Assembly: GCA_951640165.1 (NCBI GenBank)
Contig: OX621245.1
Span: 25,800,330-25,864,329 of the forward strand
Source of the DNA: Pseudoips prasinana
Lineage: Eukaryota; Arthropoda; Insecta; Lepidoptera; Nolidae
Length of the DNA: 64,000 nt
Reading direction: 5' to 3'
Shown in pieces: positions 29,270 to 41,161 of the stretch; position 1 is the stretch's first letter, and each line of letters begins with the position of its first letter. The position numbers and the translations under genes are program-made. Below the pieces are notes generated by a model. It did no database searches. It worked only from the letters and a program-made list of their open reading frames with translations, and was not told the DNA's origin.

Positions 29270-30360
29270 TATGGCCCATGATTAGTTATTCTGAGTTTGC
29301 ATATGCTTTAGCGTAACATCCAATATAAAATCATATTCGATACCTCCTCTCTATAGAACAATTTAATATGTTAATGTTATTTAATATTTTAAAATGCGCT
29401 CATAGCTAGTCTGTCTGTATGTGAGCTCCAAGTTAAGCACGTAGACACTCGGTCCATTTATAGATAGTTGACCGCAGTAATAGAAAATATCTGAACGTCT
29501 TCGTCCTTCAAAGGTCACGTTAACTGCGGAATTAAGCAAGCATGTATGCCGTTCGCGGCGCTTCACTAACTCTGTATTTTAGTTAGGTAAGTACACAACT
29601 AAATGTATTATTAACGTAAGGCTTAGTTATACATATAAAGCATGATCCGCAATGTAAAGTGAACGATGATTTATAAACAATGGGAAAGATTGGTAGCACA
29701 ACGACCAAAATGGCGTGGGCTTGAAAATACGTGGCAAATACGCGTTTTTGTCGAGCAGTAAAAAGCTGAGCTCGATATTAAACACGATGAGCTGGTAGCC
29801 CGCCAACCCGCGACTATTCATAGTGCGCACGATAGTTGACTGAAAAGATTGCCTATGGCAGCCATCTCCGAGCCCACCAACGCCATACCGACTACGGCTT
29901 GAAATGGTAGCTATCGGGCCGAAATCGGTCGGACCAATCATCATATCATCAACATAAATCAAAATGTTCTCCTTTCCATCCGGGGTATGCTTAGGTGGTT
30001 TACCCCGACAATAGCTTACGGACAGATGGATAAAACTGGCCAGGAGTGCCTCTGGTGAGCTCTTATTATGAAAACTGTGAAGATTACTGAAACATCTTCT
30101 TTCCCTTTTATTATTCCGTGTTGATCATAAATTAATAACGTTCGTTTTGCGCTTATTTGTTTTTGAAATACTTACCCTACTTATTTTGATATAGATTCTG
30201 ATTTTAATAAGTCACAATGTTTAATCAGGTGTTCCAGTCTTTAATTTATTGCGTTTCGGATAATTAAGTTCCCATTGTGAATTCGTAAAATATTAGTGCA
30301 TATTACGTATAAATAATTTTGTATTAAAACTTTTGCTACTGTATGGAATAGTATTAATAA
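29270..30360. other. Stretch without supported gene
   Basis: A 111-codon minus frame (29627-29962) begins with a copia-like IYVDDMMIG string but has no further family match, so no gene is called. Confidence 0.4.
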
Positions 30361-30362
30361 TA

Positions 30363-30610
30363 ATAATTATATTCTGGGACATTATTTACACATGGTCATC
30401 TGATCCTCAACCAGGAAAGGAAACCAGATAACTGATATACTACATATACCAATTTTTTTGTAAATACATACTTAGAATATATAAATTACACCTAGACTCG
30501 GGACAAACAGACATGTTCATGCATACAAATATCAGTCCTGGGTAGGAATCGAACCCACGACCTCTGGCGTAAAAGCAAGCATTTGCCAACCGCGACAACA
30601 GTCCCATCAA
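30363..30610 (-). repeat. SINE-A, near full length
   Basis: Minus strand: head with GTTGGCAAATGCTTGC and B box GGTCGTGGGTTCGATTCC, body CATGAACATGTCTGTTTG, tail GTAGTATATCAGTTATCTGG, ending with ATGTCCCAGAATA. Part of the CCCAAAC...TTGTAC tail segment is rearranged. Confidence 0.85.
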
Positions 30611-30626
30611 ATAATCAATAAATAAA

Positions 30627-30850
30627 AAATCAGCCAAGTGCGAGTCGGACTCGCACATGAAGGGTTCCGTGGCAGAAAGTATTTCAGTTGATCCCCCAAA
30701 ATTATTGTTGTTTTTCTATTTTTGTGTAAAAATCTCAATAGTACAGCTTTTATAGTTTCGGAAAAAAGTGGCTGTGACATACGGACGGACAGACAGACAG
30801 ACATCACGAATCTATCCGTTTTTAGCCATTTGGCTACGGAACCCTAAAAA
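30627..30850 (+). repeat. Family L repeat, long copy
   Basis: Runs from CAAGTGCGAGTCGGACTCGC to AGCCATTTGGCTACGGAACC, with a (GACA)n stretch (30790-30804). The AGGGTTCCGT motif and its inverse ACGGAACCCT occur near the two ends. This pattern is widespread in Lepidoptera; I do not recognise its class. Confidence 0.6.
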
Positions 30851-30871
30851 TGGTTATATATTTTACACAGG

Positions 30872-31090
30872 CCTCGCCAAAACATTTCCACGATAGAGTT
30901 GTGTCCATAAATTGGAGGGATATGCCATAATCGCCGGGCTTAGCAGTTGGCGATCGCAGTATGATGGTCATAGTACATAGAGAACCGTTGCTGATTATGC
31001 TCTGGGAGATATTTCCTCGGGACAACTTCTACGCCCCTCACGGGATGATACGGGGTGGCGATATTCTTTGCCAACAGCCACACAGCAAGC
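30872..31090 (-). repeat. Family G repeat
   Basis: Shares TATGCCATAATCGCC, TTGGCGATCGCAGTATGATG and the CTTCTACGCCCC block with 17735-17975. The RTE-like end at the left is partly lost. Confidence 0.65.
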
Positions 31091-31185
31091 GTCTGTTTGA
31101 TTAAGTATTGCCAATTTCCTAATTTGTTAAAAAATACATCACTCACACTAGGGTATTCAGACCTTGTAACGCATACGTATCAATC

Positions 31186-31240
31186 TTCCGACTTTAGACA
31201 CATGCAATATTTATATATTGCATGTTTTTAAAGTCAGAAG
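31186..31240. repeat. Imperfect hairpin
   Basis: 26-bp arms with about four mismatches around TTAT, centred in ATGCAATATTTATATATTGC. The flanks also pair weakly, suggesting a small foldback element. Confidence 0.55.
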
Positions 31241-31269
31241 ACTTGCAAGCATAGCAGAATACTCAGAAG

Positions 31270-32045
31270 CATAGCCAAATTCAGGAAGACTATATATTAT
31301 CATCATCATGTTAGCCGAAAGAAGAAATCTACGGACACCAAGTACACACTTATATAAAAATAAATAAATACAATATCGCTTCTTTTATTTAAAGCACATA
31401 AACTATTGCGTTTATAATACCTATTAATAAGATCAAACCTCCAAAAAATTGGTTTCCAATTTCAATTATATAAAAAAGGTAAAAGCAAGGGTCAAAATAA
31501 CTCTGTCTCTCTGTTACGCTTTCACGACTAAACCGCGGAATCAATTTTTGATGAAATTCGCTATTAAATAAGCTACTCGAAGTACTAACCCTGTGCAGAC
31601 GAAGTCGCGGGTACCAGCCAGTATTTAATAAAAGACATTATTTTAGTTTGGAGAAAGTTTTCTAAAACTATACTAATTACTACTAAAGTAAAAAAATAAC
31701 GAATCGTAGACGAAAATAAAAATGGCTTTATTAGGGGACTTGTTAGCGAACAATAGCTAGTCTAGACTTAGGCAGCATTAAAATTGTTCTCGTTATAGTA
31801 ACTAATACGCTACAGATACAATAATACAGAAAAACACTCATATATACTCCCAAAATTATTTAAACTTTTCTGAAAGAAAATTTCTATGATATAAGTTGTC
31901 AGGCTGTCAGAAGCAAGATTCTTTAAACAAAATACTGAACTATAAATAAAAGTGATAAAGGCCTCTAGGTTCGCCTTTTATAAAATATGTCGCATCCATA
32001 TTTTTCAATTCCAAAATAATTATAAAAACGTATGCAACCGAACTA
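31270..32045. other. AT-rich stretch, nothing recognised
   Basis: No supported gene or repeat boundary. Confidence 0.45.
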
Positions 32046-32051
32046 AGACGT

Positions 32052-32208
32052 GTGCAAGCCTCCTACAAGATGGACTGATGTACTTGTGAAAGTAGCTTGA
32101 AGCTGCTGAATGCGGTTAGCGCAATACCAGCAATTATGGAGATCTTTCGGGGAAGCTTTTTCCAGCAGTAGACGTCTTTCAGCTGATATGATGATGATGA
32201 TACAACCA
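32052..32208 (+). pseudogene. RTE-type LINE 3' end, short
   Basis: Last about 150 bp of the RTE-like family (CCTACAAGATGGACTGATG, GGAGATCTTTCGGGGAAGC) with the (GAT)n tail. Frame shifted relative to the intact C-terminus. Confidence 0.8.
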
Positions 32209-32240
32209 ATCCGATGCACAAGCATACGCCTACTTTTTTA

Positions 32241-32493
32241 TACATACATAGACTCACGCCTGTCTCCCAGAGGGGTAGGCAGAGACAACGGACTTCCATT
32301 TGTCACGATCCTTGCACACCTCTTTCGCTTAGATAACTGACATTATATTCTTCATACATGCTCGCCGGTTTAGGGTACTACTGACCTGAACTTTCTTAAG
32401 TACGTCTCCGATTTGATCAGAGAATGTTCTACGAGGGCTTCGCCTTCCGGTTGTACCATTCACACAGGCCAGGTATACTTCTTTTGTCAATCT
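32241..32493 (-). pseudogene. LINE family H 3' end
   Basis: Closely matches 6366-6620 (CAGAGGGGTAGGCAGAGACA, GTGTGCAAGG inverse, CCAGGTATACTTCTTTTGTC). Encodes the [14 protein letters not shown] end on the minus strand; 5'-truncated. Confidence 0.85.
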
Positions 32494-32499
32494 ATAATC

Positions 32500-33710
32500 T
32501 ACCTTTTTATTTCGTGATCACAGCTGGAAAAACACCGAGGATTAATTTTAAGGGTCCTAAGTGAGCATGCTTCAGTCAGTTTATTTAAATTGTAGCAAAA
32601 AAAAAATGTCCACTAATTTTGTAACACCTGATATAAATGCGCACCAGAGTATCATCCCAAGCAATTTAATCAACAACCGTTCTTTTTTATACAAACCTTT
32701 ATAGAAATGAAAGTGATGTCATCAAATTACTTCTATTTGTATTGAAGAGAAAATTGTCGCCATTGGCTATTGAGTATCTCAATCTTAGATTAATCTTCGC
32801 ACTTGAACATCAAAGCATCGAACGAAATAATGGCTTTGTCCAACAAATGTCAAACTGTAATTCAAATTAATTACAGTTTAATCGCACTTCAAGTAACAAT
32901 TAATCGGTGAAATCGTAACTAAACTAACTCACTTACTTCTTGATTAAAATGTGAATCATTGGAGAGGTGGAAGATGTATGTTACCTGAAATAATAGAAAT
33001 ATTGAATTAGTAAAATTACAATACAAAGATAAATAAATAAATATCATGGGATACCACACCGACATTTGGTCCCAATCTGGGCACAGCCTATATATTTTAA
33101 AATACATATTAAATAAAATTATTGAAATTAAGTAACCTACTTTCTTCATAATTAAAGTCGCAATCTATCACCTGATTTTGGCTTTATAAACGCACTGTAT
33201 ATCACCATCGGAATTTCATTTCGCAACGCAGCCAATCACAGCACAGCGTTCTTGCAAAAGCTACTAATGGGGGCATTATCCTCAAAGTATCCAACACGAC
33301 GAAAATTGTATTTCACAATAGCCGCTGTATTTCAACACAAATGAATAGTCCTCAATGGCTCATTTCGTGATGCCGCTCAATTAAACACTATTGCAAAATG
33401 TGAGGACACTCTGTGAGTTGCAGTGGTCTAAATTGGTCTCTAACACAGTGATGCTAGACAATTAGATTTCTATAATTTTCGTAGAGTTATTGTACTAAAT
33501 GGAAAGCGTAACTCTTATTGTTGATTGCAATACATTATCGAATGTATAGCAATCAACTCTGTGAATGTGTGAATTGGTGTGGTAACAAACAGCATATTGG
33601 CTGTCAATATCAATATAATCAATACCTTATTAGATTTCCCTTGATGACGACTTTTAATTTTTTTTAAACAACTGTAAAATTTATAGACATTCCACCTCTA
33701 ATATGTGTAG
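32500..33710. other. Stretch without recognisable gene
   Basis: No supported frame, SINE head or transposon end. Short foldbacks such as CTAGACAATTAG-like palindromes are not significant. Confidence 0.5.
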
Positions 33711-33712
33711 AT

Positions 33713-34085
33713 CTCATCATCATCGTTATGTCGGTCGAAAGATTTCCACAGTTGCAAATCAACATCATTATTCTATCAGCGCTACCCGCATCCTGGGCTG
33801 CAGCGGTTTCCAGCGACCCTCACAAGATCAACGGTCCACCTTCTAGGGGGCCTGCTCACATTGCGTCTTCCGGTTCGTGGTCACCACTCGGGAACCTTTT
33901 TTCCACCTCAGCTATGTTGGTTACTTTGATTCGCCTGCGGATTTCGAAATTTATGATTTAATCTCGCAGAAATCTCCGAGTATAGACCAGTAGGCATTGC
34001 GTTTTGGGTGATCCTGACCCTCTTTGTGAGGTCCATACTGAGCGACGACGTCTAAGTACCATAAGTTATCACTAGTAACACGTAC
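33713..34085 (-). pseudogene. RTE-type LINE 3' end, diverged
   Basis: Minus strand, with the (GAT)n tail at 33715-33725 and the blocks TAGGGGGCCTGCTCAC, CTTCCGGTTCGTGG and TTGATTCGCCTGCGGATTTC. It extends further upstream than most copies, to the YGTETWS-equivalent region near 34050. Small deletions break the frame. Confidence 0.75.
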
Positions 34086-34100
34086 TATTAATCGATTTTT

Positions 34101-34145
34101 TGTTAAACGTTAATATTTCAATTCATGAAATATTAACGTTTAACA
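34101..34145. repeat. Perfect 20-bp inverted repeat
   Basis: TGTTAAACGTTAATATTTCA (34101-34120) and its exact inverse (34126-34145) around a 5-nt loop. It lies between two RTE ends of opposite orientation. Confidence 0.85.
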
Positions 34146-34193
34146 CATAAAAATACTTTTTAAATAAAATACGTTATTTAATATATTAATTTT

Positions 34194-34560
34194 AATGAAT
34201 ATAAATATCAGGCGGCTCAAGGTCAACCAAAGAGCAATGGAAAGGGCTATGCTTGGAGTTTCCCTGCGAGATCGAATCAGAAGTGTTGAGATCCGCAGGC
34301 GAACCAAAGTAACCGACATAGCCGTAAGAATTGCCAAGCTGAAGTGGCAGTGGGCAAGGCATATAGCTCGTAGAACTGATGGCCGCTGGGGAAGAAAGGT
34401 TCTCGAGTGGCGACCACGAACCGGAAGACGCAGCGTGGGTAGGCCCCGAACAAGATGGACCGATGATCTTGTGCGGGTTGCTGGAAATCGCTGGATGCGG
34501 ATAACGCAAGACCGGCAATTGTGTAGATCTTTGGGGGAGGCTTTTGTCCAGTTAAAATAA
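34194..34560 (+). pseudogene. RTE-type LINE 3' end with open C-terminal frame
   Basis: The best preserved copy of the family. The 121-codon frame encodes RRLKVNQRAMERAMLGVSLR, then RIRSVEIRRRTKVTDIAVRI, AKLKWQWARHIARRTDGRWG, RKVLEWRPRTGRRSVGRPRT and RWTDDLVRVAGNRWM, ending in LCRSLGEAFVQ. This is the C-terminus of an RTE-like ORF2, after the RT domain, and it is common in lepidopteran genomes. The copy lacks the endonuclease and RT and loses the last few codons and the GATGAT tail (ends GTCCAGTTAAAATAA), so it cannot move by itself. Confidence 0.88.
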
Positions 34561-34959
34561 CGATTATGCAAGAAGTAACTTAATTCTACGGATAGGTCGA
34601 ACTGATTGCGACGATGACTTGGTACATAAATTTAATTAGAATACCTTAAGTTTTTCGGTATTAGAAATATAGATAGATTTAGGTATAGAATTTTAAATGA
34701 ACTTAAGTGATGTTCCGTAAATTGTCATAAGGAAGTCGAGTCGCAATTTTCTGACTCTGTCCGGTATATTCTGCCCATCTTGATCACTGCTAATGACGCT
34801 TGTGACACTCATGGCTTCTCATGAGTTGCCGAACCTCGTCTTTGATATTTTTGTAGTAAATGAATAAACCAAAAGAAGCAGCTTAACAAAAATTTTAAAA
34901 GATACATGGGCAAGTTTTCCCTTGCAACGTTGCTGCAATTAACCTAAAATACAACAGCT

Positions 34960-35055
34960 GAGTGCCAAAGTATGTTGCGAAAGTTGGAGATCTTTTTTGT
35001 CCAGCGGTGGACTTGCGGCTTTGGACATGAAGACGATGATGATGATTCGCATACT
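34960..35055 (+). repeat. Short RTE/G-type 3' end
   Basis: GGAGATCTTTTTTGTCCAGC then GGTGGACTTGCGGC and (GAT)n-like tail. Only the terminal about 95 bp remain. Confidence 0.55.
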
Positions 35056-35059
35056 GTGT

Positions 35060-35864
35060 GTTAGATGACAACCTTAGTACGGGTACCTTAAAAAATATAT
35101 TATTCAGCAGTTCTTACTTGTCTGTATCGACAGAAGTATTAAGATGGATTTCTTGCCAAAAAGAATAACTTAATAAGGGATTAAAATATAAATCAAGTTT
35201 ATTAAATTACGCACCTTATTGAAAATGGTTAATTTTTTACCATTTTCAATATTATTATATTTATATTTTTTTTTTTTTTACTAATATGAAGAAATTTTTT
35301 TAATAAGAAATTTTAACTATAATGCTATAAACTAAACTAAAATAAACTATTTATAATTATATAATATTTATAATTATAATATTTATAACTTTATCTTTGT
35401 TGTACGGGGAGTTGAAACTGCAGCACCGCAACTCTTGTTCATGCCGTCTCTGTCATATTTCTGTAATGTTATCATGTGTGGGTAGGGGATCGAACCCTAA
35501 ACATGAAGGCTACAAGGTAGTAGCGAGGACATAGCGCAACATACAAAATATAAATATTATGTTACTCACTTAATTGTATTATTCAATCGCACTTAGTAAT
35601 ATTTAATTTAAAATACAAATATTATACATTTTTTTTATTTATACTTTATGCAACTTTAGGTACAACGGTGGACTTAATGCCTAAGGCATTTTCTCCCCGT
35701 CAACCTTAAGGTGGTGCAGAGATAATTAGATAGGTGCATTAGGTACAGATATAGGAGAGCGATATAAGATACGGTACGGTAGAAGAAAAAAAAATAGGAA
35801 TATGAGATCAATAGATATATACATAAATATATATAATAAATAATATACAACTTAAACATACATA

Positions 35865-35865
<1 letters not shown>
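35060..35865. other. AT-rich stretch with poly-T and LINE-UTR scrap
   Basis: Includes a T run near 35270, a tRNA-like B-box inverse (GGATCGAACCC, about 35488) and a LINE 3'-UTR-like fragment (TCTCCCCGTCAACCTTAAGG, about 35690). No gene. Confidence 0.4.

Positions 35866-35867
<2 letters not shown>

Positions 35868-35921
<54 letters not shown>
35868..35921. repeat. (TA)n microsatellite
   Basis: About 50 bp of nearly pure TA; the YIYIYI frame across it is an artefact. Confidence 0.95.
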
Positions 35922-35923
<2 letters not shown>

Positions 35924-36140
35924 TATATAACGAAAGGATATGTTGATTCAGCTCACACATTGTTAAGGGGGCACCCAGTAAATGTACTCGTAGTTTATTC
36001 TTAAAAGAAAAACGACTCACTATGTAAACGACACAAAAAATATGTGCATGCACGAAGGACACTATAGACAAGTACATTATACTATCTGTTTCATACCCAA
36101 CACGTGTCAGTTCTCCACGGACCATTCTCAAGGGATGCTT

Positions 36141-36189
36141 ACTCGTTGAGTGCTCGAATGAGAATGTCGTATTCGAGCACTCGACGAGT
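36141..36189. repeat. Hairpin with 19-bp arms
   Basis: ACTCGTTGAGTGCTCGAAT (36141-36159) pairs with 36171-36189 with one mismatch; 11-nt loop. Confidence 0.75.
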
Positions 36190-36475
36190 TAGCCAAGTAC
36201 CGCCCAATTCAATTACTTAATAGTTCTTTTGTTAGAGCAATCTCTTACAAACATTTTCAAGTTAAAAGTTAAGTTACGATTATACATAAAAAGGTTAACT
36301 TAATGGACGATGAAAATCAGATTTACAGTATTATTCGTATATTGCCAATTCAATGAAATAAAATGAAAAAATAAGAACTAAGATGAAAATATTAAGTGGA
36401 GTATAAACACATTTATTTTAAAAGCATTTTACCAACTGTATTTTCATTTGGCTCTTCAATTCGGGGATTTACTTT

Positions 36476-36805
36476 TAATAATATCCTGGGAGATTATTTT
36501 GCACACGGCCATATGATCCCAAACGAAGCAGAGCTTGTACTCTATAGTACAAGCTCTGCTTCGTTTGGGTAGTAGTAGTTTGGGCTTCGTAGTATATCAG
36601 TAATCTGGTTTCTATAAACCAGATTACTGATATACTACATATACTACTTTTCTTTTTTAAATACATACTTATATAGAAATTACACCTAGACTCAGGACAA
36701 ACAGTCATGTTCATGCACTCAAATATCTGTCCTGGTTGGGAATCGAACACACGACCTCCGGCATGAAAAGCAAGCATTTGCCAACCACGCCACCAGGCCA
36801 GTCAA
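36476..36805 (-). repeat. SINE-A with two snap-back palindromes
   Basis: A SINE-A copy (B box inverse GGAATCGAACACACGACC, tail ATATCCTGGGAGATTATT) enlarged by about 75 bp. Between the TTGTACT and AAACCAG blocks, which are neighbours in other copies, lie an exact inverse of the left block, about 20 bp of spacer and an exact inverse of the right block. Palindrome 1: 36518-36569 (24-bp arms, loop CTAT). Palindrome 2: 36589-36638 (23-bp arms, loop CTAT). Confidence 0.9.
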
Positions 36806-36884
36806 ATTCGTCGTGTTATAATCAATACCATGAGATAATACACGAGTAAAGATAATTTTCCAAGGAATAAAAAATAGCCAGGTT

Positions 36885-37200
36885 ACTTATCGTATGGGCA
36901 GTGGTTACCCTAGTGTCAGAGATGTTCAAGCCGCCTATTAGGCCTCTGACATGGCTTAGCAAATGTCGCTTAATGGCCACAACCGGGACTGACAGCTTAA
37001 CGTGCCCTCCGAACCACGAAGACGCTCAGAAATTAAACCACTTCGGCGGTCTCCCATCTATGGACTGACCACGAGCCTAGTTGCTTAACCTTGCCAATCA
37101 CTTACGGACCGGTGAGACCATCTGGCTATGAGCACCGTAGCCTAGTGGAGTCAGTGGTCGCGAGTTCAAACCTAAGACGCACACCACTAACAGATATATG
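36885..37200 (+). repeat. Family I repeat followed by a tRNA-like SINE head
   Basis: 36885-37125 has GGCAGTGGTTACCCTAGTGT, GGACTGACCACGAGCCTAGT and the CTTACGGACCGGTGAGACC end; its inverse is at 47685-47935. From 37132 an A-box-like CACCGTAGCCTAGTGGAGTC and B-box-like GTCGCGAGTTCAAACC form a SINE head. Confidence 0.6.
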
Positions 37201-37204
37201 TGCG

Positions 37205-39450
37205 TAATAGAAATTCATAATCTCGCTCTTAAAAAGGTGAAAGAAAAGATAGTAAGAAAATCTACATGCCTGAGAGTTCTACGAAAAAGTAATTCATATA
37301 AATGAAAGTTACACAGTGAAATATAACGCATGCGCAACACATAGTCGCTCAAATTTATAGGCATTATACTTATTTTTCACCCCATCCTAAACTAGTCGGT
37401 TTAACCTAACCGGCTAATTCTTGTAGCTTAATAAATCTGCCTTTAAGCCTCTACTATTCTCTATCTCATACGTGTATTCCAATACCTTTTGTCCGATATT
37501 GAAAATAATAACCGCCTCATTATATCTCTACTCAAGAGTAATTAGACGTGATTAATCTCCACCCTTTTTACATTAATTCAAACCATCCTTTTAAACGACA
37601 CTCGTTGACTTGCGGACGTGAGCAAAACCTAAACGGCCACGCAAGTAATTTCATTAATTGGGACAGAAATCAAGGCCGGATGTGCAGTATCGGCACCGAT
37701 TTTTTCATAATTGCTCGAAGGGTTCGTGTGAATTAACCCGAATACCTACCTACCCTACCACTCATTTGGGGCACAGAAGATCTAGTTAACAGAATAAGAA
37801 CTGTCCAAATAATGAAAAAAAAAATTGTGGTCTTTAAAATCAATTATTTTTTATTTGTATAAGATATCTGGACATTTTATAAAAAGAAAATTACCCGTTA
37901 TATGACGCCTGTCTGAAGTTTACAGTTACCGTATTCCCGACGCTTGTTGAATTTAATTCGGCAATCTTATTGCGTACCTAGACGTCAAGCGGCAGAAAAC
38001 TTTCTGGGCATAATTTCTTTTAATTCCCACAACTTTCCGTATTTATAAATTAAGAGCAGTTATTGATCAAATTTAGTCATCGCTTGGAGTCTGCAAAACA
38101 CTATAAAAGATATCTTTCACGCGGCAATGAGCTATCCATTCACACATTAGCATAAAAAAGTTAAATAGCTGCGATTTCCTGTAAGGAGAAGGCACATTTT
38201 CAGTCAAGTTGTTATTGAAAGGAAAAGAAAACGCTATGCTTTAGATTTCTTTTGAAACGACTTCATAAATATTATTCTTCTGTAAGTTGGCTATCCGATT
38301 TGTCGATGGTTTACGCACAAATTGTTAATAATTTTATAAACTGATATTTATAAAATGAATTCAAGGCGGTTGCTAAAAAGTAATCTTAAAAGTGAAAACA
38401 ATAATTATTTCATATTCGTTCTATTACAGTTCTAATCAAAAATTTCTCTTTCTTGAGTTCTCTTACTGCGTATAATGTAAACTGTGTCTGGAGTTTGCGG
38501 TGCCCACACATATTTTTGGTATTATCTCTCTTCGTTCCTCCGCTTTCTTCCCTTGTAATTCTCATTTGGTTGTACGACGCAATGTTATCTTATATTAAAT
38601 GCTTATAATACTGTGCGGAGGACGTTATTCCGTACTGTCTGTGGGTTGCGAAATCGTAGATTTACGAGTGTGATTTAGGAACGTAATTATTTCTGACCTT
38701 TCGACGTTCCTATGTAGGTGTGAGTACCAATTTTATACCTTACACGTTATCAAAGGTCGATGAATTTCTCATATTCTAAAGACGATAAGCTATTTTTCCT
38801 TTGTATTTTTCGCAACGAAGCCGTAAATCAAATCTCTTATATATATAATCATATTCTCACGTAGGTATCAGGTTTTTATCGAAATGTTTAAATATGTATA
38901 GGTACAGATTCTTTATAGATACACTGAAACACAAATATATTTACAATATAGCCGTTAATGTTATATTTTTTTAAATTGAGAAAGTCCTACCAAGATTACA
39001 ATAATATAAACCAAAGTATAAAAGTGATTATTTGGCTGAAGTAACAATAATTTCAAACACAAATTTATCGACCTATATATCTACCAGATGGGGTGGAATC
39101 ACGTACTTGTATCGTATCAAATAAAATCTTGTTTTATTGTGTGAAACACATAAAAAAAATATTTATCATTCTAACTAATCTTCAGCTTGCGACTTTCCTA
39201 AAGAACACCTTCATTCTTCATAATTATGACTATTGTTTATTTATTTTTTCACTATTATATATTTATATCTGCATTGTAGATGTAGATTTATATTAGTAGA
39301 TGCCCTGTAGCGGCGCGAGCTAATTCTTGTATGCGATGATTGATAGGCCAAAAATGATATAGGAAGAAATAATATTTATTGGTCAAACTATCGTAAAACA
39401 CTTATCACTAACAACTTATTTCTTATGGTACTTTAATTTATTATTGATAA
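37205..39450. other. Long AT-rich stretch without recognisable element
   Basis: More than 2 kb with no supported gene, SINE head, LINE tail or Helitron end. Together with 9.3-10.8 kb it is the least repeat-laden part of the window. Confidence 0.5.
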
Positions 39451-39454
39451 ATGG

Positions 39455-39640
39455 TCATACAATACAATACAAATACTCTTTATTGTACACCAAGATTTAC
39501 AATTAAAGTAAACAGTTGTATTAAATATGGTACGGTCTTACCGCTAATTGCGATCTCTTCCAGACAACCTTAGGATGGACAAAATCAGCAAGAAGAACAA
39601 TTAAACGAGTGATAGGGGTGTAGCAATTTAAGAAAGAAAT
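39455..39640 (-). repeat. LINE 3' UTR (CR1/jockey-like)
   Basis: On the minus strand: GGAAGAGATCGC, GTAAGACCGTACC, then TGGTGTACAATAAAGAGTAT with an AATAAA signal and ATTGTATTG end. The same UTR occurs in plus orientation at 39950-40130. Coding part missing. Confidence 0.65.
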
Positions 39641-39949
39641 AGTAAATATAAATAGACTAGTCTAGTAGATTAAGAGGAGAAAGTACGAAAAATAATCTTG
39701 AAGTAACGCCTACAGCTCGTAGGTATTACATATATAGGTATATGTTAAATGGTTATGTAATTGTAATGGTTAAATGGTAAAGTAGTAATTGAGCTGGTTG
39801 ATCGCGAACTGACTTAAAAAGTCATAAAATTATAAATTAGAAGCGTACCAATTGTGCATGCATAGCACAAATGGAAAACGCTGAGCTGTTCATCAATGTT
39901 TCATAACTCCGAAAATGTCCTGCCAACTACCACTTTATCTCACTGCAGT

Positions 39950-40117
39950 GCTTTGGTTCATCCGACGGCTGTCTGGAAGAGATTGCTATATTAGCAATAA
40001 GACCGCGGGGGTCAAACTCGCGCCGTTTGTACCTTGTAGTTTAAGTAAACTTTTGTTACGAAGTGGTATTGTGATTTGGTGCAATAGAATGTGTCTATCT
40101 ATCTATCCATCTTATTT

Positions 40118-40130
<13 letters not shown>
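39950..40130 (+). repeat. LINE 3' UTR (CR1/jockey-like), inverse copy
   Basis: CTGTCTGGAAGAGATTGCTA then AGCAATAAGACCGC and TTGTACCTTGTAGTTTAAGT. It breaks into a TA microsatellite before the polyadenylation signal. Confidence 0.6.
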
Positions 40131-40154
<24 letters not shown>

Positions 40155-40165
40155 ATATATATTTT
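40120..40165. repeat. (TA)n microsatellite
   Basis: TA dinucleotide tract with a single phase shift. Confidence 0.9.
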
Positions 40166-40669
40166 GAACCAGCCTGTCGTAACGCTGTAACAGTGCGGGA
40201 GTCGCGCCCGCTGTGTAAGCTACGTTAATACGTAACCCTAAAAATCTCGTCAAATATTTCCAGAACATCGAATAGACAATAGACATTCTTTATTACCCTT
40301 TATTACTGTTCCTAACTTAAAGCACATTGATAATCCTCCAGCGATTTATTTGACCGCTATTGAGAATCTAAATCATATTCATTGGCTCACAAGAGTCATA
40401 AGCTTATATGTAGGTATATTGTTCAGCTAATGTTCTTGGCACTGAACCAGAATAGCAGAATTACAACTTAGTATTCGTAATTTATAAGGCCAAGGGGTTG
40501 TGACGTATGGTAGACTTTTTTCAAGGAGATATTTTTTTAGCGTGGGAGCCGTATGTTCTCATATCGTTTTCCACTTAAAACGAAGAGTTGAATAGGAATA
40601 ACGTTCTTTACACAGTTTTAGATACGAATATATTATTTAAATATCGAGTAAATAAATAAATATCTTCGT

Positions 40670-40800
40670 CCAACGTGGTCCCCGGCGAGGATCCCATCCT
40701 AACTTGCAGTTTTTCCTAGCTACCTATTTGAGGTTCAAACCCACGACCTCTGGATCAGCAGTCAGCGTCACTAACCACTAGCCCAAGAGGCAAGTCAAAG
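40670..40800 (-). repeat. tRNA-like SINE head
   Basis: Minus strand: A-box-like TTGGGCTAGTGGTTAGTGAC and B box GGTCGTGGGTTTGAACC. The body is short and ends in a unique region. Confidence 0.6.
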
Positions 40801-40952
40801 TATTTTGTGAGACATAAGGTCGATAGCGGAAGTGAAACTAATCCTAGTAAGGCTATATAATTCTTATTTAGCGTCAGTATGATTAATAACCTGATCACTT
40901 TTTGTAAAGTCCTAGCTGGCATTGAGAAATTTTTCTTTACAGTAAAGTAACC

Positions 40953-41036
40953 TTTTGGCCCGACCCGGGATTTGAACTCGGGATCTCATTATCTGTGGTT
41001 AAACACGCTACCGCTACACCAAAGAGGCAAGTGAGA
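40953..41036 (-). repeat. SINE family D tRNA-like head, copy 1
   Basis: TGCCTCTTTGGTGTAGCGGT with a B box (CCCGAGTTCAAATCCCGGG) and GTCGGGCC end, on the minus strand. A close copy is at 41820-41902. Both are followed by AAAGG rather than a CCA-independent tRNA context, so they are taken as SINE heads. Confidence 0.65.
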
Positions 41037-41161
41037 GAATATTTAATCGGTATAAAATCCCAATGGACGCCTTTTTTGAAACCTTAAAGCTTTTGGAATT
41101 TGTAGACAAAATGGATTGTAATCAATTGCCAGTATTTCGGTATCCTTGAAAGAAAAGTTTA

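Noticed and set aside
29627..29962. Minus-strand frame starting IYVDDMMIG, like the copia RT active site
   Set aside because: Only about a dozen residues resemble a copia reverse transcriptase; the sequence on both sides does not continue the domain. Likely coincidence or a very small remnant.
35808..36131. 107-codon frame with Tyr-Ile repeats
   Set aside because: It reads through the (TA)n microsatellite; no codon conservation or domain.
40953..41036. tRNA-like sequence with good A and B boxes
   Set aside because: A near copy at 41820 is joined to a SINE tail in the same orientation, and no clean acceptor stem is formed, so it is treated as a SINE.
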